Shown one piece after another: positions 1 to 9,285 of a stretch of DNA of 64,000 nucleotides; within the stretch, counting starts at the first letter, position 1; every line of letters begins with the position of its first letter. Source of the DNA: Gemmatimonadota bacterium (GTDB lineage Bacteria > Gemmatimonadota > Gemmatimonadetes > Longimicrobiales > Gaopeijiaceae); NCBI GenBank assembly GCA_013002885.1, contig JABDLS010000058.1, forward strand, positions 62,001 to 126,000. Direction: 5' to 3'. The translations under genes and the position numbers were made by a program. The notes beneath the pieces were generated by a model that was not told the origin of the DNA, did not search any database, and was given only the letters and a program-made list of their open reading frames with translations.

Positions 1-1446
1 GCCGCCGGCGAGCCGATGTCTTCGACGACCCTCGACGTGACCGTCACGCCGCCACCTGGCGAGGTCACGGTCCGACCGGCCACCATCGACGACGTCTTGT
101 ACAACCCGGGCATGGGCTTCATAGACTCCCACTTCGCCTACGGCTACCAGTACCCCGAAGGCACATTCGTGTCCTACGATGACTTCCTGAACCCTCCGCC
201 GTACCCGGATCCCGCCGACTATCCTCCGGCGACGGTGTCGTACTTCCGGTGGTGTTGGGCGGAGGTCCACCCTTTTGAAGACCAGATCGATTTCGAGCGC
301 TTCGACGCCATCCTCGCCAACGGCGCCGTGCGTTCCGAGGGGGAGAGATTCGGATTCCGCATCATCTCGGTCGACGACGACCCAGACTGTCTGCCGGATT
401 GGCTGCTTTCGAAGCCGGGGTACGTCGGGTACGACGGTCACAGGCGTCACGTCCCCGACTACAGCAACCCGGTCTTTCTGGCGGCTCTGCAGCAGCTCTA
501 TGGGGCGTTGGGGGCCCGCTACGACGGTCATCCCGGGATGGACCACATCGACCTGGGGATCGTTGGCTGTTGGGGAGAATGGAATTCGGCGTGCCTCAGG
601 GACCGGCCGCCTCTTTGCTCGGTCCTGGGGCAATCGGACGCCGAGTGTCTGGCGACTTTCGAGCACGTGATCGACATCATGATGGACGCCTTCCCCAATA
701 CGCCCAAGATCATGCTGGGGAAGGGCAGCGGCGTGATGGGGGCCGCGATGGACTACGCTCTGCAGCGAGGGGCCGGGTGGCGGGTCGACTGCTTCGGCGA
801 CTGGGGGATCTTCGGGCCGGATTGGAGTCACCACACCAACGTGTATCCGGGGGTGGTCAGTAGGGTCGGCGATGCCTGGAAGCGAGGCCCGGTCCATATG
901 GAGGTCTGCTTCACGATGCCCCACATGTACTTCGCGCACGACATGAGCGTCGAGCTCGTGCAGGAGTCGTTCGACTGGGCGCTGGACAATCACATCTCGG
1001 TGTTCAACGGGAAGTCCACTCCCATCCCGGATCCCTACTGGCCCATCGTCGAGGACTTCCTGAAGAGGGCCGGCTACAGGCTGGTCATCGAGTCCTTGAC
1101 CCATCCTGGGACGGCCAGTCCTGGAGAGGAAGTCGTCATCGAGACCACCTGGAAGAACCTGGGGGTGGCCCCTCCGTACTTGCCGCACGAGGTGTCTTTC
1201 CGTCTTCGTGACTCGAACGGCGAGGTGGCCGTCCAGGAGGTGAGCGGTGCGGACATCCTGGATTGGCTTCCCGGCGATCATCTCGAGATGGACACGCTCA
1301 CCCTTCCGGCCGGCCTGGTTCCGGGTGACTACTTCCTCGATGTTGGGATCCTCTCGCTCGGAAGCCCCAAACCCGCCATTGATCTGGCGATCGAGGGCGG
1401 TCGGTCGGACGGTTGGTACGAACTCTCGGTGATCCAGGTCGGATAG
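1..1446 (+). CDS. DUF4832/DUF4874-type glycoside-hydrolase-like protein, 5' end probably cut by the window edge
   Basis: ORF 16-1446; frame stays open through bases 1-15 (AAGEP). NPGMGF N-terminus, TIM-barrel-like middle (GIVGCWGEWN) and C-terminal beta-sandwich are typical of DUF4832 proteins. Confidence 0.7.
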   Translation, partial: AAGEPMSSTTLDVTVTPPPGEVTVRPATIDDVLYNPGMGFIDSHFAYGYQYPEGTFVSYDDFLNPPPYPDPADYPPATVSYFRWCWAEVHPFEDQIDFERFDAILANGAVRSEGERFGFRIISVDDDPDCLPDWLLSKPGYVGYDGHRRHVPDYSNPVFLAALQQLYGALGARYDGHPGMDHIDLGIVGCWGEWNSACLRDRPPLCSVLGQSDAECLATFEHVIDIMMDAFPNTPKIMLGKGSGVMGAAMDYALQRGAGWRVDCFGDWGIFGPDWSHHTNVYPGVVSRVGDAWKRGPVHMEVCFTMPHMYFAHDMSVELVQESFDWALDNHISVFNGKSTPIPDPYWPIVEDFLKRAGYRLVIESLTHPGTASPGEEVVIETTWKNLGVAPPYLPHEVSFRLRDSNGEVAVQEVSGADILDWLPGDHLEMDTLTLPAGLVPGDYFLDVGILSLGSPKPAIDLAIEGGRSDGWYELSVIQVG

Positions 1447-1769
1447 GAGCTCCGCCGAGCAGCCGGACCCCGACCCGATGACCCGGACCGGCCACTTATT
1501 TCCGCCCTCCCCTCCCTCGGCCTCCCAGGTACGGTCGATGACCGGGCATTCTTTGCCCGTGCCAGGCGTCGGGTGCACATCTGCCGCCGGCGTATCGGGT
1601 GCTTCATCAGGTCCGTCGGGCGAACCGACGCCAGGGCGCTTCGTCCCTTCATGCGGGGCTTTCACTGCATGCGTAGGCCCTTCTTCGAAGCGTAGCCGGA
1701 CGGCCTCTTCGGTGATGGCATCGCCTTTGCGCCGGTCGACCGGCTCAACGATGCCGAAGAGGTCTGCCC

Positions 1770-3305
1770 GTGATCGATCGAAACACGCCCCGAGCCCGGA
1801 ATTCGAGCAAGGTCCATTCAAGGAAGTCGCTGGCCTTTGGCTTGCGCGCGGGCTCACCCGCGCTCCTGTTGCTCGCGGCGCTCCCGGCGTGCGGCGAGGA
1901 CGTCACAAGCCTGTCTCTGGTCGAGCCGACGTGCACGCTGGCGGCGAGTCCCGACTCCACCGATCTGGGTGAATCGGCTACCCTGGACCTCGCCATAAGC
2001 GGCAGCTATTCGCGTGTGATGCTCGACTCCAGGGAGATCACTGTCGTCGACGGCACCTACGAAGAGGTGGTGTCGCCTGCCGAGTCGACCACCTACCTGG
2101 CTGTCGTCGAGGGCGGGGCAGGATCTGCCTCCTGCACCACGGCGGTTTTCTTGAGGGGGGGCAAAGGGAAGGGGAAGGGAAAAGGGAAACCGAGCGAGCC
2201 GGAAGAGCCAGACCCGCCGACCGAACCGGAAGAGCCGGAGGAGCCCGAGGAGCCGAGTCAGCCGGAAGAGCCGACAGACCCGCCTCTACCGCCGTCACTT
2301 GGCTGCCTGGCCGCGGCAGTCACGATCGAACGCGCCACGAGCAGCGAGGACGACTACTACTTCGAAACGGCCGACCACGCCGTAGACGCTGGAGGGGTGA
2401 CCTGGACCGGCGACGGAAGCGAGTCGACCTGGGTCGATACCCACGGATCGTTCGCAGGGTGCTTCAGCGGAGGCACGACCGGGGCAGTGATCGACGGGGG
2501 TCAGCCCTTCGATGCCGTGTACGAATGCGAAAGCCGGCACTGCCCGAATGGGGACTGTCCCGAGCCTTGCTACGCGTACCACTCCGCCGCGGGAGTCGCA
2601 CCGCACGGAACGAACCTGCAGGTCTTCGAGAACCTCGTCATCAGGAGAACGGGAGACGGCTTCAGTCTGGACGAGAGCTATTCGAGCACCGTAGTCGCTC
2701 GAGGGATCTACATGTACGAGGTCCACGACGATGCCTTCGAAAGCGACTTCGGAAAAGCCGGCTACGTCATCGAGGACGTCCTCGTGGACGGCGCCAGCTC
2801 CGGGTTCGCCATGCGCTTGAGGAGTTCGGCGGATGGGGCCGACCAGACCGATCAGGTGTGGGAGATCCGAAACAGCCTGGTTCGGCTCATGTCCTTCCCC
2901 AACAACTACAAGCAGCGAGAGGGGCACGGGAACCTCTACAAGCTGGAGGGCGACCTGAACGAGCCGATCTTCAAGATCACCGGCAACACCTTCGTGCTCG
3001 GACCCGTGATGGGTAGCGAAGACATCGTGCCGCCCGTCGACCAGACGCACGAGTGCGCGGACAACACGATCCTCTGGACCGGCACCCGGGAGCAGTGGGA
3101 TTCATATCAGGATGAGGGACACCATCCCGATGGCGGTGACATCGGCCAGCGGCTCGCTGGGCTCAACGCGAGGTATGGCCCGACCTGTATGGACGTGCGG
3201 ATCAGACCGGACGAGTTGACCATCGACGAGTTCCTCACCCATGAAGGGTGGTACGGGCTCGTCGACGAATGGAAAGCGACGCACCCGGCCGGGCAGATCG
3301 GCTGA
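1770..3305 (+). CDS. Secreted lipoprotein with GKGKGK / Pro-Glu-rich linker and predicted right-handed beta-helix domain
   Basis: Signal peptide and lipobox (LLLLAALPAC), low-complexity linker GKGKGKGKGKPSEPEEPDPPTEPEEPEEPEEP, then Asn/Asp/Val-rich repeat-like beta-helix sequence. Confidence 0.65.
   Translation: MIDRNTPRARNSSKVHSRKSLAFGLRAGSPALLLLAALPACGEDVTSLSLVEPTCTLAASPDSTDLGESATLDLAISGSYSRVMLDSREITVVDGTYEEVVSPAESTTYLAVVEGGAGSASCTTAVFLRGGKGKGKGKGKPSEPEEPDPPTEPEEPEEPEEPSQPEEPTDPPLPPSLGCLAAAVTIERATSSEDDYYFETADHAVDAGGVTWTGDGSESTWVDTHGSFAGCFSGGTTGAVIDGGQPFDAVYECESRHCPNGDCPEPCYAYHSAAGVAPHGTNLQVFENLVIRRTGDGFSLDESYSSTVVARGIYMYEVHDDAFESDFGKAGYVIEDVLVDGASSGFAMRLRSSADGADQTDQVWEIRNSLVRLMSFPNNYKQREGHGNLYKLEGDLNEPIFKITGNTFVLGPVMGSEDIVPPVDQTHECADNTILWTGTREQWDSYQDEGHHPDGGDIGQRLAGLNARYGPTCMDVRIRPDELTIDEFLTHEGWYGLVDEWKATHPAGQIG
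2155..2186 (+). other. G-quadruplex-forming motif in coding strand
   Basis: GGGGGGG-CAAA-GGG-AA-GGGG-AA-GGG-AAAA-GGG: five G-runs of 3 or more with loops of 2-4 nt. Confidence 0.75.
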
Positions 3306-3485
3306 GGCGCTTCAGGCGCTACCCACCGAACTCGGCGGTTCCCGCTTCCCGAGACTCCGGCGAAGCCAGAATGGCCGCGAGAGGCTTCACGAGGCTGTGA
3401 GCGGGTCCTGAGATATCCTTGTGACTCGGACACTCCCGGGGTATGGTGATGCCAGGCATCTCGCGCCGGAGCGTGTCGACCTCCC

Positions 3486-4394
3486 ATGAACGAAGAAGAA
3501 AGGTCCATCGCCCGGGTTCAGAGCGCGCTCCGGGCCGACTTCCAGATCGAACGCCTCCTGGGGCGCGGCTCGTCCTCAGCCGTCTACCAGGCCCGTGAAC
3601 TCGCCCTGGACAGAGTTGTCGCCATCAAAATCCTGCATCCGGCACTTTCGGAGGATTTGGATGCCCTAAGACGATTCGAGGAGGAAGCGAAGGCGGTCGC
3701 TGCCCTCGACCATCCGCATGTGGCGCGTGCGTACCGCTTCGGCCGCCTCTCGGACGGAACGCCCTATCTCGTGATGCGCCTCGTCAAGGGCCCCACGATC
3801 CGGGAGCGGCTCGAGCAGGAGGGCGCGCTCTTGCCTGAACTCGCGATTCCCGTCCTCAAGGGCGTCGTGTCGGCGTTGGCGGCAGCTCACGCAATCGGGA
3901 TCGTCCATCGGGACGTGCGACCAGAGAATGTCCTGTGGGACGAGCGCAGTGACGAGGCGTTGCTCGTGGACTTCGGGATCTCCGCCCTCTTCTCGTCGAG
4001 GGACGCGAAGCTCATCGCCCTGAACGAGACGGATTCACTTTTCGGCGACCCGAGCTACATGAGTCCCGAGCAGGTCCGAAACGAAGATCTATCGGTGCAG
4101 GCCGACATATACTCCTTCGGCGTCCTGGGCTACGAGCTCCTCACGGGTCAAGGACCCTACGACGCCCGCACGGACGAGGAACTGCTCGAAGCGCACCTGC
4201 ATGCTGAGCCGAAGGACCTGATGCAGGGAAGGGACGACCTCGAGACGAACATCGTCAACGTCCTAAGGCGGTGTCTCGAGAAGGACCCCGAGCTGCGACC
4301 GGCTGCCTCAGACATCCGCCGCGCTCTCGACGGGGTTTGGAAGTTGCCGCGTCTGGACGACAAGCGGTGGCGCTTCCCTTGGCATCGACGGTAA
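3486..4394 (+). CDS. Serine/threonine protein kinase (soluble)
   Basis: GRGSSSAVYQA glycine loop, VAIKIL Lys, HRDVRPENVLW catalytic loop, VDFGIS DFG, SPEQ; no TM segment. Confidence 0.9.
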   Translation: MNEEERSIARVQSALRADFQIERLLGRGSSSAVYQARELALDRVVAIKILHPALSEDLDALRRFEEEAKAVAALDHPHVARAYRFGRLSDGTPYLVMRLVKGPTIRERLEQEGALLPELAIPVLKGVVSALAAAHAIGIVHRDVRPENVLWDERSDEALLVDFGISALFSSRDAKLIALNETDSLFGDPSYMSPEQVRNEDLSVQADIYSFGVLGYELLTGQGPYDARTDEELLEAHLHAEPKDLMQGRDDLETNIVNVLRRCLEKDPELRPAASDIRRALDGVWKLPRLDDKRWRFPWHRR

Positions 4395-4434
4395 TCGGTT
4401 GGCCTCCAGGCGTCTCTAGCGTATCCGACACCCT

Positions 4435-5616
4435 ATGAACGACGAGCACAGGTCCATTGCCGATCTGCAGGTCGCGCTTGGGGATGATTTCCGTATCGAG
4501 CATCAGTTGGGCAGCGGCTCCAAGTCCACCGTGTACCAAGCGTGGGAGAACTCCCTGGGCAGAGCCGTCGCCATCAAGGTCTTGCGCCCTTCGCTCGTGG
4601 GGGACGAAGAGGCCCTGAGGCGGTTCGAGCGGGAAGCGAAGGCGGTCGCGGCCCTCGACCATCCGCACGTGGCGCGGGTGTATCGGCTCGGCCGGCTTGC
4701 GGACCAGACTCCGTACGTCGTCATGCGACTCGTCAAGGGACGCACGATGCAGGAGCGGCTCAAGACGGAGGGTATGCTACCGCCCGAGCTGGCGATTCCT
4801 GTGCTAAAGGACGTCGTGTCGGCACTTCTCGCGGCCCACACGATAGGGATCGTCCATCGAGACGTGCGACCCGAAAACATCCTCTGGGACGATGACAACG
4901 ACAGAGCGTTGCTTGTGGACTTCGGGATCTCCGCGCTCTTCCCGGCCCACGGCGGGTTGACGGCGCTGCGCGACACCACAGAGCCGTTGATCGGGGCCGC
5001 GGCTTATTTGAGTCCGGAGCAAATTCGAGACGACTTCGTCAGCCTTCAGGCGGACATTTATTGTTTTGGTGTCCTCGCGTACGAGCTTCTTACCGGGCAA
5101 GGGCCGTACGAGGCCCGTACCGAAGCAGAGATGATCGAGGCGCACCTTCACGGAGAGCCCAGGCATCTTGGCAAGGCCCGGAGAGATATTGAGCCGAACA
5201 TCGCCAACGTCCTGAGGCAGTGTCTCGACAAGGACCCGAAGAAGCGACCGTCGGCCTCGGACGTCTCCCGCGCCCTGGAGGGCATTTGGCAGCTGCCTTC
5301 GCACGACGCTGGCGGAAGACACCTGCTCACGCTTATCGAAGAAAAACGCATGACACAGGTGATCGCCGGAGGCTTCGTGGCTTCTGGCTTCGTCGTCGGA
5401 GGGGTGGCGACCCTGAGCGAGCAATACGAGTCGATGCCGAGCTGGGCGTTCACCGAGTCGCTCGCAACGGGGGCCGCGATGATCCTGGCATCAGCGGTCG
5501 TGGGTTGGTTTCACGGTGAGAAGGGCCGTCAGAAACCACCGATGATCGAGTACGTTGCACTAGGCCTCATCCTTCTGGCTTGGCTGACAGCGAGTTACGC
5601 CATTGTCCAGGCGTGA
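4435..5616 (+). CDS. Serine/threonine protein kinase with C-terminal transmembrane segments
   Basis: Close paralog of the preceding ORF (HRDVRPENILW, VDFGIS, SPEQ) plus hydrophobic C-terminal helices. Confidence 0.9.
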   Translation: MNDEHRSIADLQVALGDDFRIEHQLGSGSKSTVYQAWENSLGRAVAIKVLRPSLVGDEEALRRFEREAKAVAALDHPHVARVYRLGRLADQTPYVVMRLVKGRTMQERLKTEGMLPPELAIPVLKDVVSALLAAHTIGIVHRDVRPENILWDDDNDRALLVDFGISALFPAHGGLTALRDTTEPLIGAAAYLSPEQIRDDFVSLQADIYCFGVLAYELLTGQGPYEARTEAEMIEAHLHGEPRHLGKARRDIEPNIANVLRQCLDKDPKKRPSASDVSRALEGIWQLPSHDAGGRHLLTLIEEKRMTQVIAGGFVASGFVVGGVATLSEQYESMPSWAFTESLATGAAMILASAVVGWFHGEKGRQKPPMIEYVALGLILLAWLTASYAIVQA

Positions 5617-5699
5617 ACCATCGCGTGGACTCGGGCATCGGGCCCCGCTCAGGATGTCCCTCGTTGCTAGAGAATCCACTTGGCATGAGGTTACCCTAG

Positions 5700-5773
<74 letters not shown>

Positions 5774-5810
5774 CTCCAGGACCCCCGGAGCGGCATCGCG
5801 CACCGAGAGC

Positions 5811-7598
5811 TCAGTCGAGGTCGTCGTCCCTCGTGACGACGTTGACCGTTTGCGCCGGCACACCATCGAAGGCGTTGTCGGAGGCCTCGGCGACGACAGC
5901 GACGGTCACCCCGGTCGTCTGGTCTCCATCCGCCACCAGGTCGTTGACACCGGTGACGGTGACGGACCTCGGCACGTCCCAATTGTTCGTGGTAAAGGTG
6001 ATGGTGGTCTGGCTCACCACCACTTCGCCCGGGTCGCCACTGGTGACCGTGAGTACGACGTCGGTCCCGGGACGCGTGGTGAGCACCACGGTGAAGGTGT
6101 CCGTCGTGCCACTCTCGTCGACCTCGGTCGTGCCGGTCTCCGTGATGATCAAGCCGGCCGGCTCGTCGTCGTCCAAGGTGGTGACCTGGACCGTGCGGGC
6201 TGGAATCCCGTCGAAGGCATCGTCGGAGGCTACGGCGACCACTGAGATGGTCAAGGCCGTGACCTGCGGCCCGTCGTCGGCGAAGTCGTCGACCCCGGCC
6301 ACGGTCACCGTCTGGGGCACGTCCCAGTTGTTGGTGGTGAAGGTGAGCGTGGAAGGGGTCACGGCCGCCTCACCGGGGTCTCCACTCGTGACCGTGAGGA
6401 GTACGTCGGTTCCCGGGCGAGTGGTTAGCGCAACCGTGAAGCTGTCGGTACTTCCGTCCTCTCCCACCTCGGTGTCCTCGGTCTCCGTGATCACGAGTCC
6501 CGGAGCCTCGTCGTCGTCCGTCGTAGTGACATCGACAGCATGCGGAGGGATGCCGTCGAAGTGGTCGTCCGAGGCTTCGGCAACGACGGCGATGGTCAGC
6601 GTCGTGACCTGATCACCGTCATCGGTGAAATCATCGATGCCCCTCACGGTGACGGCCTGAGCAACGCTCCAGTCGTCCCGGGTGAAGGTGAGTGTCGACG
6701 GGCTGGCAACGGCTTCACCGGCGTCGCCACCCATCACGGTCAGGATCACATCCGTGTCAGGCTCCGAGTCCAGCACGACAAGCAAGGTGTCGGTGGTGCC
6801 CGTTTCCGAAACGACTGTGCTGCCGCCGGACTCCAGCACGGAGAACCCGGTGAGCTCCAAGGTGACCGGGAGCTCTACGGCGGGCACGTCCGGCATCGAA
6901 GAAGAGATCATTACGGTCGCGGTCCGAACCCCGACATCGAGGCCTTCCGTATCCGCGCTGAGTACGACGGTCGTCGGCACGGACGTTCCGGATATCTCGG
7001 CCTCGAGCCAGTGAACTTCTTCCGACGGGTATTCCACATCGACGTGCAGGCCCGTCAGCGCCCCCGTGCCGATGTTCGTCACGTGGACGATCTGCGACGG
7101 TGGCGGGGTGCCACCAGCTCCGGCGAACATCTCGGCCTGGCTCTGGGAGAGCTCGATTCCAGGCCCCGGGACGACACGAACGGTCGCGGCCCCCGTCGCG
7201 CCGCCGAAATCGGCTTCAATCCGGGCCGTCCCTTCTGACCGGCCTCGGACGAGGCCGTCTCCATCCACCTCCGCGATTGATGGAGCGCTGCTGGTCCAGG
7301 TCAGGGGCACAGCATTCAGTTCCTGCTCCGTTTCGTCGACCACCGTTGCCACCAGATCGACCTCCTCCCCGACCACCAGGGTCACGGACACCGGACTGAG
7401 GGTGATGGAGGCGACGAAGACCTCCACGACGCTCCGGTCGGTGCAGGCCTGGAGAGCAAGGAGGACAGAAGCGCACATGAGCGCCCACTTCCTCCGACCG
7501 GCCGAACCGAGATCTCGGGACAACGTATCGACTTGACCTCGGCGCCCGAGATCAGCGAAGGGCGAAACGATGAGTGCTCTCCTGCGAGTGTGGTTCAT
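5811..7598 (-). CDS. Lipoprotein/surface protein: N-terminal Big_2-like Ig domain plus three Calx-beta-like repeats
   Basis: Three ~105-aa repeats (ETGTTEVDESGTTDTFTVVLTTRPGTDVVLTVTSGDPGE...FTTNNWDVP..VTVTGVND...DDD); LLALQAC lipobox. Start uncertain (ORF opens at 7685; alternative ATG at 7478). Confidence 0.75.
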   Translation of the reverse strand: MNHTRRRALIVSPFADLGRRGQVDTLSRDLGSAGRRKWALMCASVLLALQACTDRSVVEVFVASITLSPVSVTLVVGEEVDLVATVVDETEQELNAVPLTWTSSAPSIAEVDGDGLVRGRSEGTARIEADFGGATGAATVRVVPGPGIELSQSQAEMFAGAGGTPPPSQIVHVTNIGTGALTGLHVDVEYPSEEVHWLEAEISGTSVPTTVVLSADTEGLDVGVRTATVMISSSMPDVPAVELPVTLELTGFSVLESGGSTVVSETGTTDTLLVVLDSEPDTDVILTVMGGDAGEAVASPSTLTFTRDDWSVAQAVTVRGIDDFTDDGDQVTTLTIAVVAEASDDHFDGIPPHAVDVTTTDDDEAPGLVITETEDTEVGEDGSTDSFTVALTTRPGTDVLLTVTSGDPGEAAVTPSTLTFTTNNWDVPQTVTVAGVDDFADDGPQVTALTISVVAVASDDAFDGIPARTVQVTTLDDDEPAGLIITETGTTEVDESGTTDTFTVVLTTRPGTDVVLTVTSGDPGEVVVSQTTITFTTNNWDVPRSVTVTGVNDLVADGDQTTGVTVAVVAEASDNAFDGVPAQTVNVVTRDDDLD

Positions 7599-7809
7599 GC
7601 TTGTCCGGACGGTATCCGTCGCCACCGGGCGCGTGTGCAGGGGAGGTGGTGCCAGGCGCCATTGAACTGTGGTAGTCCATCCCAATGGGCCTATCGTGAC
7701 AATAATGCTTGCGATGGCCGCACGTCGAGATTGTTGTCTGTGGATCGTACCAGGGCTCTATTCGTCCTCCCGACCCGCCCACCGTCCTTACGTGTCAACC
7801 CGGCATAGG

Positions 7810-8178
7810 ATGCCTTTCGAACACCAACGCAGCTTCTACCGGATCAGCTATCCAGGACCGGCTCGCCCGGCGTTGAACGTCGAGGGTCGTAGCTTCGACG
7901 TCGTGGACTGCTCCGAGTCCGGCCTCCGCTATGAGTTGAAGGGGCGCGATGCTCTCCCACCGGCCGGGAGCACGATCAAGGGGACGGTCCGGTTCAAGCG
8001 TGGCCGCGAGGTGGACATCGTCGGGAGGGTGGCACGCCACTATGGCGACACCGTCGCACTCAGCCTCGAGGGTGACGGGATTCCCTTCCGTCTCATCCTC
8101 GACGAGCAACAGTACCTCAGACGCAACTTCTTGAGACATCTGTCGGGCGACGAGGACGAAGACCCCGCCGGTTCATGA
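7810..8178 (+). CDS. PilZ domain protein
   Basis: RSFYRISYP and DCSESGLR motifs resembling PilZ RxxxR and (D/N)xSxxG; ATG at 7810 preferred over the upstream ORF start at 7669. Confidence 0.75.
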   Translation: MPFEHQRSFYRISYPGPARPALNVEGRSFDVVDCSESGLRYELKGRDALPPAGSTIKGTVRFKRGREVDIVGRVARHYGDTVALSLEGDGIPFRLILDEQQYLRRNFLRHLSGDEDEDPAGS

Positions 8179-8270
8179 TGCGGCAAGGGCAAGCGCGTAC
8201 CTGACGGCGTTGCCAGCACGGTGTGGCATGACTTTATTCGGGGCTCCCCTCCATCGCCTCAGGAGTTCGC

Positions 8271-9269
8271 ATGACCAGCACGTACCGTCCGATGCCGTCT
8301 CCCTTGGCCACGACCCTGTTCCTGGGGATCAGCCTGCTTGCCGCCTGCGCGGCTGACGAAGGGGCGGACGCAGCCGGGGGAATGGACGCCGAAGGCCTGG
8401 CCCCCGGCGTCGAAGCCACCTCCTTCCTGGGCGACACCCTCCGCAGCGCCGAGTTGCCACCCGAAGTGCTGGAGGTCTATCAGGCGCGATACGACGAGGC
8501 GGCCGCTGATCTCGCGGAAAACCCCGAGAACGTGGACGCTCTGATATGGATGGGCCGACGCACGGCCTATCTCGGCGAGTATCGCGAGGCCATCGCCACG
8601 TACTCCCACGCGCTGACGCTCCACCCCGGTGACGCCCGGCTATACAGGCATCGTGGCCACCGCTATCTCACCGTCCGGGAGCCGGACAACGCCATCGCCG
8701 ACTTCGAGCGCGGATTGGAGCTTACCGAGGGCGAGCCGGACCAGGTGGAGCCCGACGGTCTGCCCAACGCAATGGACATCCCGACGAGCACGCTCCAATT
8801 CAACATCTGGTACCATCTGGCCCTGGCCCACTACGTCCAGGGCGAGTTCGAGGCGGCGGCGGAGGCCCAAAGAGGGTGTCTGGACGTCGCCGTCCACCCC
8901 GATTCGGTGGTGGCGTGCTCGTACTGGCTCTACATGACGCTCATGCGTCTTGGCCAGGAGGACGAGGCGGCCGAGGTGCTCGCCGGCATCAATGAGGACA
9001 TGGAGATCATCGAGTCCACGGCCTATCTCAACCTCCTCCTTCTCTTCAAGGGTGAGCGTACCATCGAGGATGTGGTAGGGCCGGCGGGAGCCGACGTGTC
9101 GCTCCAGAGCACGACGACGGCCTACGGGTTAGGGGTGTGGCACCTGCTGAACGGACGAACGGAGGCTGCCCACGAGACGTGGGAGCGCCTCCTCGAAGGG
9201 CGCAGCCAGTGGGCGGCCTTCGGCTATATCGCGGCAGAGGGCGAGCTGGCTCGCTCCGCCATCGGTTGA
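8271..9269 (+). CDS. Tetratricopeptide-repeat lipoprotein
   Basis: Lipobox SLLAAC; TPR-like helical repeats (DALIWMGRRTAYLGEYREAIATYSHAL). Confidence 0.7.
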   Translation: MTSTYRPMPSPLATTLFLGISLLAACAADEGADAAGGMDAEGLAPGVEATSFLGDTLRSAELPPEVLEVYQARYDEAAADLAENPENVDALIWMGRRTAYLGEYREAIATYSHALTLHPGDARLYRHRGHRYLTVREPDNAIADFERGLELTEGEPDQVEPDGLPNAMDIPTSTLQFNIWYHLALAHYVQGEFEAAAEAQRGCLDVAVHPDSVVACSYWLYMTLMRLGQEDEAAEVLAGINEDMEIIESTAYLNLLLLFKGERTIEDVVGPAGADVSLQSTTTAYGLGVWHLLNGRTEAAHETWERLLEGRSQWAAFGYIAAEGELARSAIG

Positions 9270-9285
9270 CCAGGAGAATCATGAA

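Noticed and set aside
1478-1972. 164-aa + strand ORF between DUF4832 and the lipoprotein gene
   Set aside because: Composition looks non-coding and it overlaps the better-supported ORF at 1770.
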